NCBI RefSeq assembly: GCF_016278365.1
Contig: NZ_JADQBZ010000004.1
Span: forward strand, 62,001-126,000
Origin: Methanolobus sp.
Lineage (GTDB): Archaea; Halobacteriota; Methanosarcinia; Methanosarcinales; Methanosarcinaceae
Reading direction: 5' to 3'
Length of the DNA stretch: 64,000 nt
The translations under genes and the position numbers were made by a program. This document shows, in pieces, positions 37,311-45,493 of the stretch (position 1 is its first letter; every line of letters begins with the position of its first letter). Below the pieces are notes generated by a model. The model was not told the DNA's origin. It worked only from the letters and a program-made list of their open reading frames with translations, and made no database searches.

Positions 37311-39491
37311 ATGAGCGAGAAACGCGGTTATATGAAATATTTCCCCAAGGGCACCTGCTACCCTAATCAGCAGGACGCGATGGATAAGATACATACCTCA
37401 TTGATGAACAAGGAGATCATCCTGTTCGAGGGAGCCTGCGGTACTGGCAAGACCCTCAGTGCGCTTGCACCATCACTGCATGTGGGCAGACAACTCCAGA
37501 AGACCGTGATAATTGCAACTAATGTACATCAGCAGATGGTACAATTCATTAATGAGGCCCGCGAGATAAAACAATCAAACGAGGTCAAAGTGGCTGTGGT
37601 CAAGGGCAAGACCAGCATGTGTCCAAATGGTGTGGACTACGATGAGTGTGCCCTGAAAAGAGACAACACTTTTGAGTTGCTTGAAACAGAGCGCGAGATA
37701 GCCTTGAAAAAGCAAGAGATGAAATCTGCGAGTGAGAACTACAAGCGTTCAAAGGATCTCTCGCTGGTAGCCCTGCGTGATGCCCTTGCAAAAGAGCTGG
37801 ACGTTGCAGAGGAAAAGATGAAAGACATGAGGGACAGGTCCTGCAACCATCTGTACGAAGTCCTGCGTTCAGACAGTGAATCCTTCAGGCAGTGGCTCTT
37901 TGCGGATGTGCGCACACCGGAAGAGGTGAACGACTACGCTTTCCAGAAAGGAATGTGCGGGTACGAGCTGCTCAAGCGCGAGCTAAAGCATGCTGACTTT
38001 GTGATCTGCAACTATCACCATGTATTGAATGCAGATATCTTCTCCACGGTCCTGAACTGGCTGGAAAAGGAGCCACAGGATATTATCGTTATCTTTGACG
38101 AAGCCCATAATATCGAGTCTGCTGCAAGATCACACTCATCGATAACCATCACGGAGCATACGATCGACAAGGCCATTTCGGAGATCGAGGCCAATCTTGA
38201 CCAGATGCCTGATGGTGGTGCTCACAACCTTTTCAAGATACTGCTCAATGTGATAAGGGACACTTACACCTCACGTTTCAAGTTCGGGGAGCGGGAGCGG
38301 GTTGGAAGGAACTGGTATGATATACGCATAAGCGATCCCTATGAGCGCAACGACATGATAAGCGGTAAGTTCCTCAAGCTTGCAAAAGAGGCGGGATTCG
38401 GAGATGAGCCCGATATACAGATCAATCTCTCGGAAGCAAGTGCTTTTGGTTCCATGCTTGATGAGAACTATAAAGACCAGTACAAGAAAGGTCTCAGCAA
38501 GGTCCTGAAAAAATCCCATATACGCTACACCGCGGATTTCCTTTCCTCATACCTTGTGCTCGCGAACAATCTCAGCTACTATCCCATACTCAATGTAAAA
38601 AGGGATATGAATGATGATATATACGGCCGTGTGGAGCTTTTTACATGCATTCCCAAGAACGTTACCGAGCCGCTCTTTGAGTCGGTGTTCTCGGCTATAC
38701 TCATGTCTGCGACATTGCGTCCCTTTGATATGGTGAAGTCAACCTTCGGCATCCGCAGGGATACCTGTGAAATAGCCTACAGCACATCTTTTCCTCTGGA
38801 AAGGCGCCTGACAATTGCGGTATCTGTTCCGCCTCTTTTTGCAAAGAACAGGGATGATCCGCACACTTCCCAGGCAATTGAGGAAACTATTTTTGATGCG
38901 GTGGAGAACACTCCAGGCAACATCATCATCTTCTTCCAGAGCTACTTTGAGGCCAAACGTTACTATGGCAAACTGAACGAGCAGCTCGATATACCCGTTT
39001 TCCTTGATGAGGTGGGTGTCTCATCCCAGGAAGTAAGGGAGGAATTCTTTAAAATTGGTGAGCAGAATGGAAAAGCTGTGCTGGTGTCATATTTGTGGGG
39101 CACGCTCAGTGAAGGTATAGACTATCGTGATGGCAGGGGGAGGACCGTCATAGTCGTAGGCGTGGGATATCCGGCCCTGAATGACCGGATGAATGCTGTT
39201 GAATCGGCATACGACCACATGTTCAGCTATGGTGCAGGATGGGATTATGCGGTGCAGATACCTACCATACGCAAAATCCGGCAGGCTATGGGAAGGGTCG
39301 TGCGCTCGCCCGCTGACTATGGTGTAAGAATATTGCTGGACGGGCGTTTCCTGACAGATGCTCCCAGGAAGTTTGGTAAGTTCTCTGTTTTTGAGGTATT
39401 CCCACCCGAGGAAAGAGAGGAGTTCATAAACGTGGAACCTGAGAAAGTAAAATACTCTCTGCTTAACTTTTTCCAGGATAACAGGACTTAA
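37311..39491 (+). CDS. XPD/Rad3-like superfamily 2 DNA helicase
   Basis: A 726-aa helicase of the XPD/DinG group. Walker A GACGTGKTLSALAP (about residues 42-55), DEAH box IVIFDEAHNIES, four cysteines in the region between (SMCPNGVDYDEC; RSCNH; KGMCGYE) that fit the XPD [4Fe-4S] domain, and helicase motif VI IRQAMGRVVRS. The arch-like insert is coiled. Likely role in DNA repair. ATG 37311 lies behind TAGGAGT. No nuclease partner is adjacent. Confidence 0.88.
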   Translation: MSEKRGYMKYFPKGTCYPNQQDAMDKIHTSLMNKEIILFEGACGTGKTLSALAPSLHVGRQLQKTVIIATNVHQQMVQFINEAREIKQSNEVKVAVVKGKTSMCPNGVDYDECALKRDNTFELLETEREIALKKQEMKSASENYKRSKDLSLVALRDALAKELDVAEEKMKDMRDRSCNHLYEVLRSDSESFRQWLFADVRTPEEVNDYAFQKGMCGYELLKRELKHADFVICNYHHVLNADIFSTVLNWLEKEPQDIIVIFDEAHNIESAARSHSSITITEHTIDKAISEIEANLDQMPDGGAHNLFKILLNVIRDTYTSRFKFGERERVGRNWYDIRISDPYERNDMISGKFLKLAKEAGFGDEPDIQINLSEASAFGSMLDENYKDQYKKGLSKVLKKSHIRYTADFLSSYLVLANNLSYYPILNVKRDMNDDIYGRVELFTCIPKNVTEPLFESVFSAILMSATLRPFDMVKSTFGIRRDTCEIAYSTSFPLERRLTIAVSVPPLFAKNRDDPHTSQAIEETIFDAVENTPGNIIIFFQSYFEAKRYYGKLNEQLDIPVFLDEVGVSSQEVREEFFKIGEQNGKAVLVSYLWGTLSEGIDYRDGRGRTVIVVGVGYPALNDRMNAVESAYDHMFSYGAGWDYAVQIPTIRKIRQAMGRVVRSPADYGVRILLDGRFLTDAPRKFGKFSVFEVFPPEEREEFINVEPEKVKYSLLNFFQDNRT

Positions 39492-39582
39492 AATCCGTAT
39501 AATTCTCCAGATACACTTTTTTAGTAGAAGTATCAATATTAATTCAGGAAGAAATTCTTCTTCAGTTAAAAGGGGTTGTAAT

Positions 39583-40020
39583 ATGGCACTTGAAGATGTA
39601 ATTAAAGGGGTATCCTGTGAACTGGAACGACTTGTGAATACAAAGACCATCATCGGGGAGCCGATGGTATTTGGGGCCAACACCATCATACCTGTAAGTA
39701 AAATCTCTTTTGGATTCGGTACAGGCGGTGGAGAGGGGAAGACGAAAGGAGAGGACGAAGGTTTTGGTGGCGGCGGAGGAGCTGGTGCCAAGATCGAACC
39801 AGTTGCATTCATCCTGATCTCTCCCGAAGGTGTAAAGTTGATGCCGGTCTCGGGCAAAGCCGATATAGGCCAGATTATCGATTCTGTCCCGGATCTTATC
39901 GATAAGATGAAGTCCATGAAGGACAAGGTCAAAAAGGGAAAAGATGGCGGAAACCAGGATGCAGGCCAGATGCCGGAAGAGGAATGCGAGATCATAATTG
40001 AGCCAGTCGAAAGAAGATAA
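39583..40020 (+). CDS. GerW/YtfJ-family protein
   Basis: A 145-aa protein of the GerW (YtfJ) family, first known from Bacillus spores and widespread in archaea. Features: DVIKGVSCELERLVNTKTIIGEP, then ISFGFGTGGGEG with a glycine-rich loop, then AFILISPEGVKLMPV. The C-terminus is charged. ATG 39583 follows an AAAGGGG SD. The next gene is a DUF2953 protein, the same pairing as ytfJ-ytfI in Bacillus. Confidence 0.88.
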   Translation: MALEDVIKGVSCELERLVNTKTIIGEPMVFGANTIIPVSKISFGFGTGGGEGKTKGEDEGFGGGGGAGAKIEPVAFILISPEGVKLMPVSGKADIGQIIDSVPDLIDKMKSMKDKVKKGKDGGNQDAGQMPEEECEIIIEPVERR

Positions 40021-40067
40021 GGCTAAGCCTTTCTTCTTTCCATACTTATTATAGGTGAGAGGGGCCT

Positions 40068-40799
40068 ATGATCCTGGAAACAATCATATTATTGATAGCG
40101 TTGCTGATACTCTTGGTCCTGTTTGTTTCATTCCATGTACTACTTGAGGCTGATAAGGCCGGGAAGCAAGCATCTTACAAGGTAAAGATAAAATGGCTCT
40201 TCCTGAGTTATACCATCAACACCCGTATGATAGGCGGCCCGGATGAGCCTGTTAAGGGTGAGATCCTAGGGGAGCCTGTACCCTGTAAGGTCCGTGAAGG
40301 CCCGGAGTCCAGGGAATGGGAGAAAGATCTCTCCCAAGGAAAGATTCTCGGGGCTGAATCCACAGAAGACCAAAAACCTGCTGATGAAGATGTTATAGGT
40401 CTGAAAAAGGAAAAAAAGCAGAAATGGACCTTCAGAAAGATAGTCAATCTTGCCCGGATGCTTCTAAGTCCTGTACTCCGGCTTGTTGAAGATATTTTGA
40501 AGGCTATACACATATCGGAGATGAAATTCAATCTACTGTATGGTTTAGATAATCCGGCCGATACAGGAATAGTAAGCGGCTACATATATGCTCTCAGGGG
40601 CTACCTGAACACCCAGTACGAGAGAATCAGGCTATACGCAGAGCCGACCTTCACAGAGGAGAAAATGGATATGCACATGCTTGCCGACGTGAGTTTCAGG
40701 GTAGTGAACCTGTTGCCTGCGGTTGTGACATTCCTGCTCAACAGAGATGTAAGGCGGGTCTCATGGGCGCTTATCAGGAAAAAGGAGCTTCCTGGTTGA
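40068..40799 (+). CDS. DUF2953 (YtfI-like) membrane protein
   Basis: 243 aa. An N-terminal membrane helix (about residues 2-26) precedes a charged linker and the DUF2953 domain (FNLLYGLDNPADTGIVSGYI is its signature). Function unknown. It follows the YtfJ-like gene by 47 bp; the two are paired in both bacteria and archaea, suggesting a shared membrane-associated role. Confidence 0.8.
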   Translation: MILETIILLIALLILLVLFVSFHVLLEADKAGKQASYKVKIKWLFLSYTINTRMIGGPDEPVKGEILGEPVPCKVREGPESREWEKDLSQGKILGAESTEDQKPADEDVIGLKKEKKQKWTFRKIVNLARMLLSPVLRLVEDILKAIHISEMKFNLLYGLDNPADTGIVSGYIYALRGYLNTQYERIRLYAEPTFTEEKMDMHMLADVSFRVVNLLPAVVTFLLNRDVRRVSWALIRKKELPG

Positions 40800-40854
40800 A
40801 ATACTTCACTTGAGTGCTAATGTTTAATAGTATGCTGAACTGATAGACATCTTC

Positions 40855-41814
40855 ATGATCAGAATAACGTCACCTTCCAGGTTACATCTGACACTTATCG
40901 ATATGAACGCATCGCAGGGCCGGATAGATGGCGGTGCGGGCATATCGCTGAGTTCTCCTCAGGTGGTCATATCAGCACAAAAGTCTGATGTGGTAGAGGT
41001 CACAGGCGGACCCATACTGAAGGACAGGATAGAAACTGCAGCCAGGAAGGTTCTTCCTGACGGTGAGGGTGTACGTATAGTTATTGAAGAGGACATGTTC
41101 GCACACGTTGGCCTTGGTTCAGGGACCCAGGCAGCATTGTCAGCTGCAGCTGCTGTAAATGAACTTTACAGCCTCGGGATGAGTGTGCGGGAGCTTGCAA
41201 TCGCCGCAGGTCGCGGAGGTACGTCCGGTATAGGTGTAGCTTCTTTTGAGACCGGCGGTTTTATCGTTGACGGGGGCCACAGATTCAGTGACAAGGGCTC
41301 TTTCTCACCGTCATCTGCGAGCAGAGCAGACCCGGCACCGGTACTTTTCAGGCATGACTTCCCCGACTGGGAAATAGTACTTGCTCTTCCGGATGTACAG
41401 GGTGCCTATGATGCAAATGAGGTTGATATCTTCCGCAAGGCCTGCCCTGTACCTCTGGAACAGGTGCAGGAACTATCCCATATTATTCTTACGAAAATGA
41501 TGCCCGCTGTAATTGAAAAAGATATTGAGGCTTTTGGACATGCTGTTAATCACATACAGGGGCTGGGCTTCAAGCGATATGAAGTGGAACTGCAGCATCA
41601 GGTTGTAAGGGATGTGATGGCACTTATGCAGGAATCAGGTGCATACGGGGCAGGTATGAGCTCGTTCGGACCTGCAGTGTATGCGGTTGTGGACAATAAA
41701 GAGGATGCTTCCAACATTATGCAGGATGCACAGGACCTGCTGGATAGTACTATCGGTGGGAAGGTTATGATCACAAGGGCAAACAATACGGGCGCAGAAA
41801 TAAAGGAGGTATAG
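40855..41814 (+). CDS. Beta-ribofuranosylaminobenzene 5'-phosphate synthase
   Basis: GHMP-fold enzyme joining p-hydroxybenzoate or p-aminobenzoate and PRPP in tetrahydromethanopterin synthesis. The 319-aa chain has the start RITSPSRLHLTLIDMN, the GHMP loop HVGLGSGTQAALSAAAAVN and GRGGTSGIGVASFETGGFIV, all typical. This supports a methanogen host. Its last codons contain the GGAGGT SD of the NOP5 gene, 2 bp downstream. Confidence 0.92.
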   Translation: MIRITSPSRLHLTLIDMNASQGRIDGGAGISLSSPQVVISAQKSDVVEVTGGPILKDRIETAARKVLPDGEGVRIVIEEDMFAHVGLGSGTQAALSAAAAVNELYSLGMSVRELAIAAGRGGTSGIGVASFETGGFIVDGGHRFSDKGSFSPSSASRADPAPVLFRHDFPDWEIVLALPDVQGAYDANEVDIFRKACPVPLEQVQELSHIILTKMMPAVIEKDIEAFGHAVNHIQGLGFKRYEVELQHQVVRDVMALMQESGAYGAGMSSFGPAVYAVVDNKEDASNIMQDAQDLLDSTIGGKVMITRANNTGAEIKEV

Positions 41815-41816
41815 GC

Positions 41817-42851
41817 CTGGAATTCATTGCATGGTTTGGCAGGCTTAACGTCAACGAACAGGGAGAGGTAACGGACTGCCAGCTTTTCGGGAAGGACCCG
41901 GCTGAGCTGGCTGAGAGGCTTCTGGCAGTGCAGGAGAGCGGCCAGAGTGCCGCGCTGCAAGACCTTGACCTGAGGCAGGCTGCTATTGACTCCTGTTTTG
42001 TTGAACTGGATGAAGAGTATGATATCCTCCTGCGGGAAGTCTGTATAAGAGCGGCCAAGAGCAGGATATCAAGTAATGATACCGATGACAGACGCATCAT
42101 ACAGGCGGTCCAGGCGCTGGATGATATCGACAGGAACTCCAATGAGCTCAGTGAACGCCTGCTCGAATGGTACGGCGCCTATTTCCCTGAGCTGGAGCTG
42201 ACGGGCGAGCCACTGGCACGGTTTGTTTCCACTTTCGGTTCGCGGGCAAATGTGCCTGAAAGCCACCCGATGTTTGTGAAGGCGTCAATGTCCATGGGCT
42301 CTGAACTCTCTTTTGCAGATGAGGAACTGCTGAGAACCTTCGCCCTGAACATCTGCAGTCTCTATGACACACGCAGGCACATCGAGAGCTACATCGTGAC
42401 GGCTATGGGCTCCCTGGCACCGAACCTGTCAGATATTGCAGGTGCACTGCTTGGAGCCAGACTGATAAGCATGGCTGGAAGCCTGCAGAAGCTTGCCAGT
42501 TTCCCTTCGAGCACAGTGCAGGTCATAGGCGCACACCGAGCTCTCTTCAAGCACCTTCGGGGCAATACACCACCTCCAAAGCATGGCATAATCTTCAATA
42601 ACGTTGTTATCAAGAACGCACCCTGGTGGCAGAGGGGTAAACTTGCCAGATCTTTTGCTTCAAAGATAAGCCTTGCAGCAAGGACGGACTTCTATACAGG
42701 CAAGCGGGATCCATCTATCAGGGAAAGCATGGATAAGAAACTGAACGCTATTCGCGCAGCTAATCCCTCTCCGCCTAAAAGGGAGTCAAAACCTGCGGGG
42801 AAACCCGGTTCCAGAGGCAAAAGCAGAAATAAGAAAGGAGGCAGACGATAA
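41817..42851 (+). CDS. NOP5/NOP56 core protein of C/D box RNPs, probable CTG start
   Basis: Scaffold of archaeal C/D box sRNP that bridges L7Ae/sRNA and fibrillarin. The first GTG (41928) is inside the conserved protein: upstream codons give EFIAWFGRLNVNEQGEV, the expected NOP5 N-terminus. No ATG, GTG or TTG exists there. CTG 41817 sits 6 nt behind a perfect GGAGGT (41805-41810) and gives 344 aa. The NOP domain shows GAHRALFKHLRGNTPPPKHG (about residue 238) and a basic C-terminal tail. The stop overlaps the fibrillarin start by one base. Confidence 0.88.
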   Translation: MEFIAWFGRLNVNEQGEVTDCQLFGKDPAELAERLLAVQESGQSAALQDLDLRQAAIDSCFVELDEEYDILLREVCIRAAKSRISSNDTDDRRIIQAVQALDDIDRNSNELSERLLEWYGAYFPELELTGEPLARFVSTFGSRANVPESHPMFVKASMSMGSELSFADEELLRTFALNICSLYDTRRHIESYIVTAMGSLAPNLSDIAGALLGARLISMAGSLQKLASFPSSTVQVIGAHRALFKHLRGNTPPPKHGIIFNNVVIKNAPWWQRGKLARSFASKISLAARTDFYTGKRDPSIRESMDKKLNAIRAANPSPPKRESKPAGKPGSRGKSRNKKGGRR

Positions 42852-43546
42852 TGCCGGTTGAAGAATTGAGTGACGGTATATTCCGTATTAATATCGATGA
42901 CAGGGAAATGCTTGCCACGAAAAACCTCGTGTCGGGAATCAGTGTGTACGGTGAGCGCCTGATTGTTGAGGAAGGCGTGGAATATCGCCAGTGGGACCCC
43001 AACAGAAGCAAGCTCGGAGCCATGGTGCTCAAGAATTTTGAGATTCCCCTTCATTATGATTCCACGGTGCTCTACCTTGGAGCAGCATCGGGCACTACAG
43101 TAAGCCATGTCTCCGATATACTTCGGGATGGCCTGGTCTACGCGGTGGAATTCTCCCCCCGTACCATGCGTGACCTGCTGCAGCTCTGCGACCAGCGCCC
43201 CAACATCATCCCGATACTCGCAGACGCCAACAAACCCCAATCCTACACCCACATAGTGGAAAAAGTGGATGCCATTTTCCAGGACGTGGCCCAGCCCAAC
43301 CAGGCCGAGATAGCCGCCGTCAACTCAAAGTACTTCCTCGAACAGCACGGTCACCTCATGCTCTCCATCAAGTCAAGAAGCATCGACACAGTAGCCAGCC
43401 CCAAACGCATATTCAAGGAAGAGGTCCAGAAACTGGAAACTGGCTTTGATGTGGAGTTCGAAGTATTGCAGAGAAAAGAACTGGAGCCCTTCCACGAGGA
43501 TCACCTGGGTCTGGTGGCGCGGATGTTCGTGGAAGATGAGGAATGA
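42851..43546 (+). CDS. flpA: Fibrillarin-like rRNA/tRNA 2'-O-methyltransferase
   Basis: Catalytic subunit of C/D box RNPs, SAM-dependent 2'-O-methylation guided by sRNA. The 231-aa protein has VLYLGAASGTTVSHVSDI (SAM loop), VYAVEFSPRTMRDLL, IIPILADANKP and DAIFQDVAQPNQAEI, all fibrillarin hallmarks. Translation is coupled to NOP5 (TAATG). A hairpin terminator follows. A decayed copy of its 3' end lies about 0.6 kb downstream. Confidence 0.96.
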   Translation: MPVEELSDGIFRINIDDREMLATKNLVSGISVYGERLIVEEGVEYRQWDPNRSKLGAMVLKNFEIPLHYDSTVLYLGAASGTTVSHVSDILRDGLVYAVEFSPRTMRDLLQLCDQRPNIIPILADANKPQSYTHIVEKVDAIFQDVAQPNQAEIAAVNSKYFLEQHGHLMLSIKSRSIDTVASPKRIFKEEVQKLETGFDVEFEVLQRKELEPFHEDHLGLVARMFVEDEE

Positions 43547-43600
43547 GCTGAAACTGCTTATGGGGTATACTCCTCTTAGACTTAAAGCCAACATGACCGC

Positions 43601-43626
43601 CCGCCGCAGGCGGCAATTCCATTTTT
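43601..43626 (+). terminator. Terminator after flpA
   Basis: GC-rich hairpin CCGCC-GCA-GGCGG followed by AATTCCATTTTT, about 55 nt after the flpA stop codon. Confidence 0.6.
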
Positions 43627-43666
43627 CCGATACTTTTAATGCTCTTCAATTTTCAGCATGTTTTTC

Positions 43667-43896
43667 TCAGGATTGCCTTTCCTTTTTCAGAAACTCTTCG
43701 GAATCGACATTTTCCCATACTTCTTTATGAAGGCCACGAAGTATGTCAGTGTAATTTCCAATCTTCTTTAAAAGAATCAGTTTATCCCCTTCAATCTGAA
43801 CAAGAATCTCATCATTTGTTTTAAATGTATTTTCTTTATAAGTTCTTCAGGGAGGGCAATTGTATGTTCACTGCTGAGTCTGACAATTGTGTTCAT
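43667..43896 (-). pseudogene. Frameshifted AbrB/SpoVT-like antitoxin gene
   Basis: Reading leftward from ATG 43896: MNTIVRLSSEHTIALPEEL, an AbrB-type swapped-hairpin start. The frame then fails near 43834-43846, and a one-base shift restores TNDEILVQIEGDKLILLKK, then LHKEVWENVDSEEFLKKERQ and a stop at 43667-43669. Together this is a complete ~75-aa AbrB-type antitoxin broken by a single indel. No toxin gene is adjacent. It may be a relic of a toxin-antitoxin pair, or a sequencing error could explain the indel. Confidence 0.65.
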
Positions 43897-44022
43897 AATC
43901 CCTCGCAGTCATAATTACTTTTATAAGTTAAATGTTTCTCAATAGCAACGATGAGTCATTTTTACTATGGCTCATTTGAACATCTGTTTAAGGCCGCCAA
44001 TACAGACTTGTTTTTTGACGTC

Positions 44023-44046
44023 TATTTGGTTTACTAAGCCAAATAT
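44023..44046. promoter_or_regulatory. 24-bp palindrome, copy 1
   Basis: TATTTGG-N10-CCAAATA (plus one T) with further symmetry inside. It is nearly the same as copy 2, 8 bp downstream. Two such boxes in tandem resemble an operator for a dimeric regulator. The adjoining genes are relics, so its target is unclear. Confidence 0.5.
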
Positions 44047-44054
44047 AATCAGTT

Positions 44055-44078
44055 TATTTGGCCTATTAGACCAAATAT
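44055..44078. promoter_or_regulatory. 24-bp palindrome, copy 2
   Basis: Same outer arms as copy 1 (TATTTGG and CCAAATA). The spacer differs at four positions, in the main with matched pairs (TT/AA changed to CC/GA), so the inner symmetry is largely kept. A further half-site, ATGGCCAAAT, occurs at 44107-44116 just before the flpA relic. Confidence 0.5.
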
Positions 44079-44116
44079 GCTTATTAATCTTGTTTTATGC
44101 CTACATATGGCCAAAT

Positions 44117-44243
44117 AGTATCGACACCATCGCTAATCCAAAGAAGATTCAAGGGCAAGGTCAGCAAACCGGGAAGCGGCTTTGGGATGGTATTCTAGGT
44201 ATTCAAAAGGAAAAAGCTTGGTGTGTTCCACGAGGATAGAATT
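44117..44243 (+). pseudogene. Relic of a fibrillarin (flpA) 3' end
   Basis: Codon by codon this stretch follows the flpA segment 43381-43506. SIDTIANPKK matches SIDTVASPKR. After a one-base loss, KGKV and SGFG align with EEVQ and TGFD, and an in-frame TAG follows. KRKKLGVFHED then aligns with QRKELEPFHED. It is clearly divergent from the resident gene and only the tail is present. Either an old tandem duplicate or a foreign copy has decayed here. Confidence 0.7.
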
Positions 44244-44391
44244 ATATCTCAAAAGATTGATGTGTTGTAGATGCTTTTGCCATCTCCTTTTCCAATTTAT
44301 CGATTGCATCTTCACAAGTTTCCGGCACTTGCTTCAGAGGATTTACTGAATGAGTTAGACTAAGCAACTGGTCTGATATGAACACCAGCAT
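44242..44391 (-). CDS. Possible 49-aa small protein
   Basis: Reading leftward from ATG 44391: MLVFISDQLLSLTHSVNPLK, a helical middle, and the end STTHQSFEI. The composition looks protein-like, but there is no SD and no recognised family. It may be a fragment of a larger gene in this decayed zone. Confidence 0.25.
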   Translation of the reverse strand: MLVFISDQLLSLTHSVNPLKQVPETCEDAIDKLEKEMAKASTTHQSFEI

Positions 44392-44392
44392 A

Positions 44393-44428
44393 TGAAAAAA
44401 AGAAAACTATAATAAAAAAGAAAAAGTA
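44393..44428 (-). terminator. Oligo-T terminator of the actin-like operon
   Basis: Downstream of the minus-strand stop at 44439, the transcript strand carries several runs of 4-7 T (44393-44428) with no hairpin. This is the usual archaeal intrinsic terminator form. Confidence 0.55.
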
Positions 44429-44438
44429 AAGAGAGGAA

Positions 44439-45491
44439 TTAAGCTGTGACTGCCTTTTGAGGCTTTTCCTCTGCAGCAGGAACAGCTTCTGCATCTTCTC
44501 TTGTAAGGGCTGCGATCAGGCATCCTCTTGCAATTGAATAGATCGGGTCCTTAGAATCAGCTGTGGTAGACCTGTTCCTTTTGACTTTCGAGACATTTAT
44601 GGGGAGGTTCGCTTCTGATATCCTCTTTTCGAATACGTCCAGGAATCCCCTTGCACGGCTGCTGCCACCTGCGACGGCTATTGGGAATTCGACATCTGGG
44701 GGTGCTACTTCCAGGAGTTTCTTCTTCAGGTTGGCAATGATGTAAGTTATCAGGGCGTCATAATAGAGAGCGAGTGCACCCTGGATGCTTCCGATCTCAT
44801 AGTCGGAGTTGAACGAGAAGTCGGTTTCCTTAATTGCCGTTACTCTCTCGTTAGGTACGCCTGTGGCGCTGGAGACCTGTTCGTCTATCCAATCCCCACC
44901 TCTTGCAATACTGAATGAGACTATTGGAGTTGCAAGATAAGCGACAGTAATGTTTGTCATACCTGCGCCCACACTTATACCGATACCTGTGAAGTTGAAG
45001 TCGCCGAGTTCCGAGAACACAACAGCCAATCCCTCATCTATCAGGTTTGTCTGGTAACCCACTCTCTTTGCCAGGGCTTCAACGGTTTTGCTGTGATACA
45101 GGACATTGACTTTGCTGTCAACAGGACTTGCAGGGACTGAGATATAAACGATCTCTCCTTCCTTCTCAGGCTTACCTAGCACTCTTTCAATGATCAGTTT
45201 GATCATCGGTATGGACTCTTTCTCATCGGGACTGATGATGCCCTGTTTCATCGGTCTTCTGATGGGCTTGTTGAATACGTTCGAAAACTTAAAAGCATCT
45301 TCACCAAGCACGTTGATGGTCTCATCCTTCTGCGTGTAAAGTATCTTGGCGCTGTCCAGCATGTTTTGTGCCAAGTCGCCAGCTTCCATTTTCAAAAATG
45401 CGTTCCTCTGTTGTGCAAATGTAATGGAATCGCCCTTTCCTTTCTCTGCACAGATAATGTTCATTGTTCCGACGTCCAATCCTTTTGCCAT
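44439..45491 (-). CDS. Actin/MreB-like ATPase
   Basis: A 350-aa actin-superfamily protein. Phosphate-1 loop GLDVGTMNII (residues 4-13), phosphate-2 loop GIGISVGAGMTNITV, and adenosine motif PIAVAGGSSRARGF are in the right order. It is neither a classical MreB nor ParM by motif; it resembles archaeal MreB-like proteins such as haloarchaeal volactin. The tail is acidic and Ala-rich. It follows a membrane-protein gene by 2 bp, so the pair is probably one operon and may form a membrane-linked cytoskeletal filament. Confidence 0.85.
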   Translation of the reverse strand: MAKGLDVGTMNIICAEKGKGDSITFAQQRNAFLKMEAGDLAQNMLDSAKILYTQKDETINVLGEDAFKFSNVFNKPIRRPMKQGIISPDEKESIPMIKLIIERVLGKPEKEGEIVYISVPASPVDSKVNVLYHSKTVEALAKRVGYQTNLIDEGLAVVFSELGDFNFTGIGISVGAGMTNITVAYLATPIVSFSIARGGDWIDEQVSSATGVPNERVTAIKETDFSFNSDYEIGSIQGALALYYDALITYIIANLKKKLLEVAPPDVEFPIAVAGGSSRARGFLDVFEKRISEANLPINVSKVKRNRSTTADSKDPIYSIARGCLIAALTREDAEAVPAAEEKPQKAVTA

Positions 45492-45493
45492 AT

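Noticed and set aside
39548-39560. GAAGAA-A-TTCTTC palindrome before the YtfJ-like gene
   Set aside because: Short and low-complexity; similar purine/pyrimidine palindromes are expected by chance in this spacer.
39087-39995. 302-aa minus-strand frame
   Set aside because: It is antisense to the helicase end and the YtfJ-like gene; composition is that of a shadow frame.
43967-44239. 90-aa plus-strand open frame
   Set aside because: It mixes the palindrome region with the flpA relic in the wrong frame; not a plausible gene.
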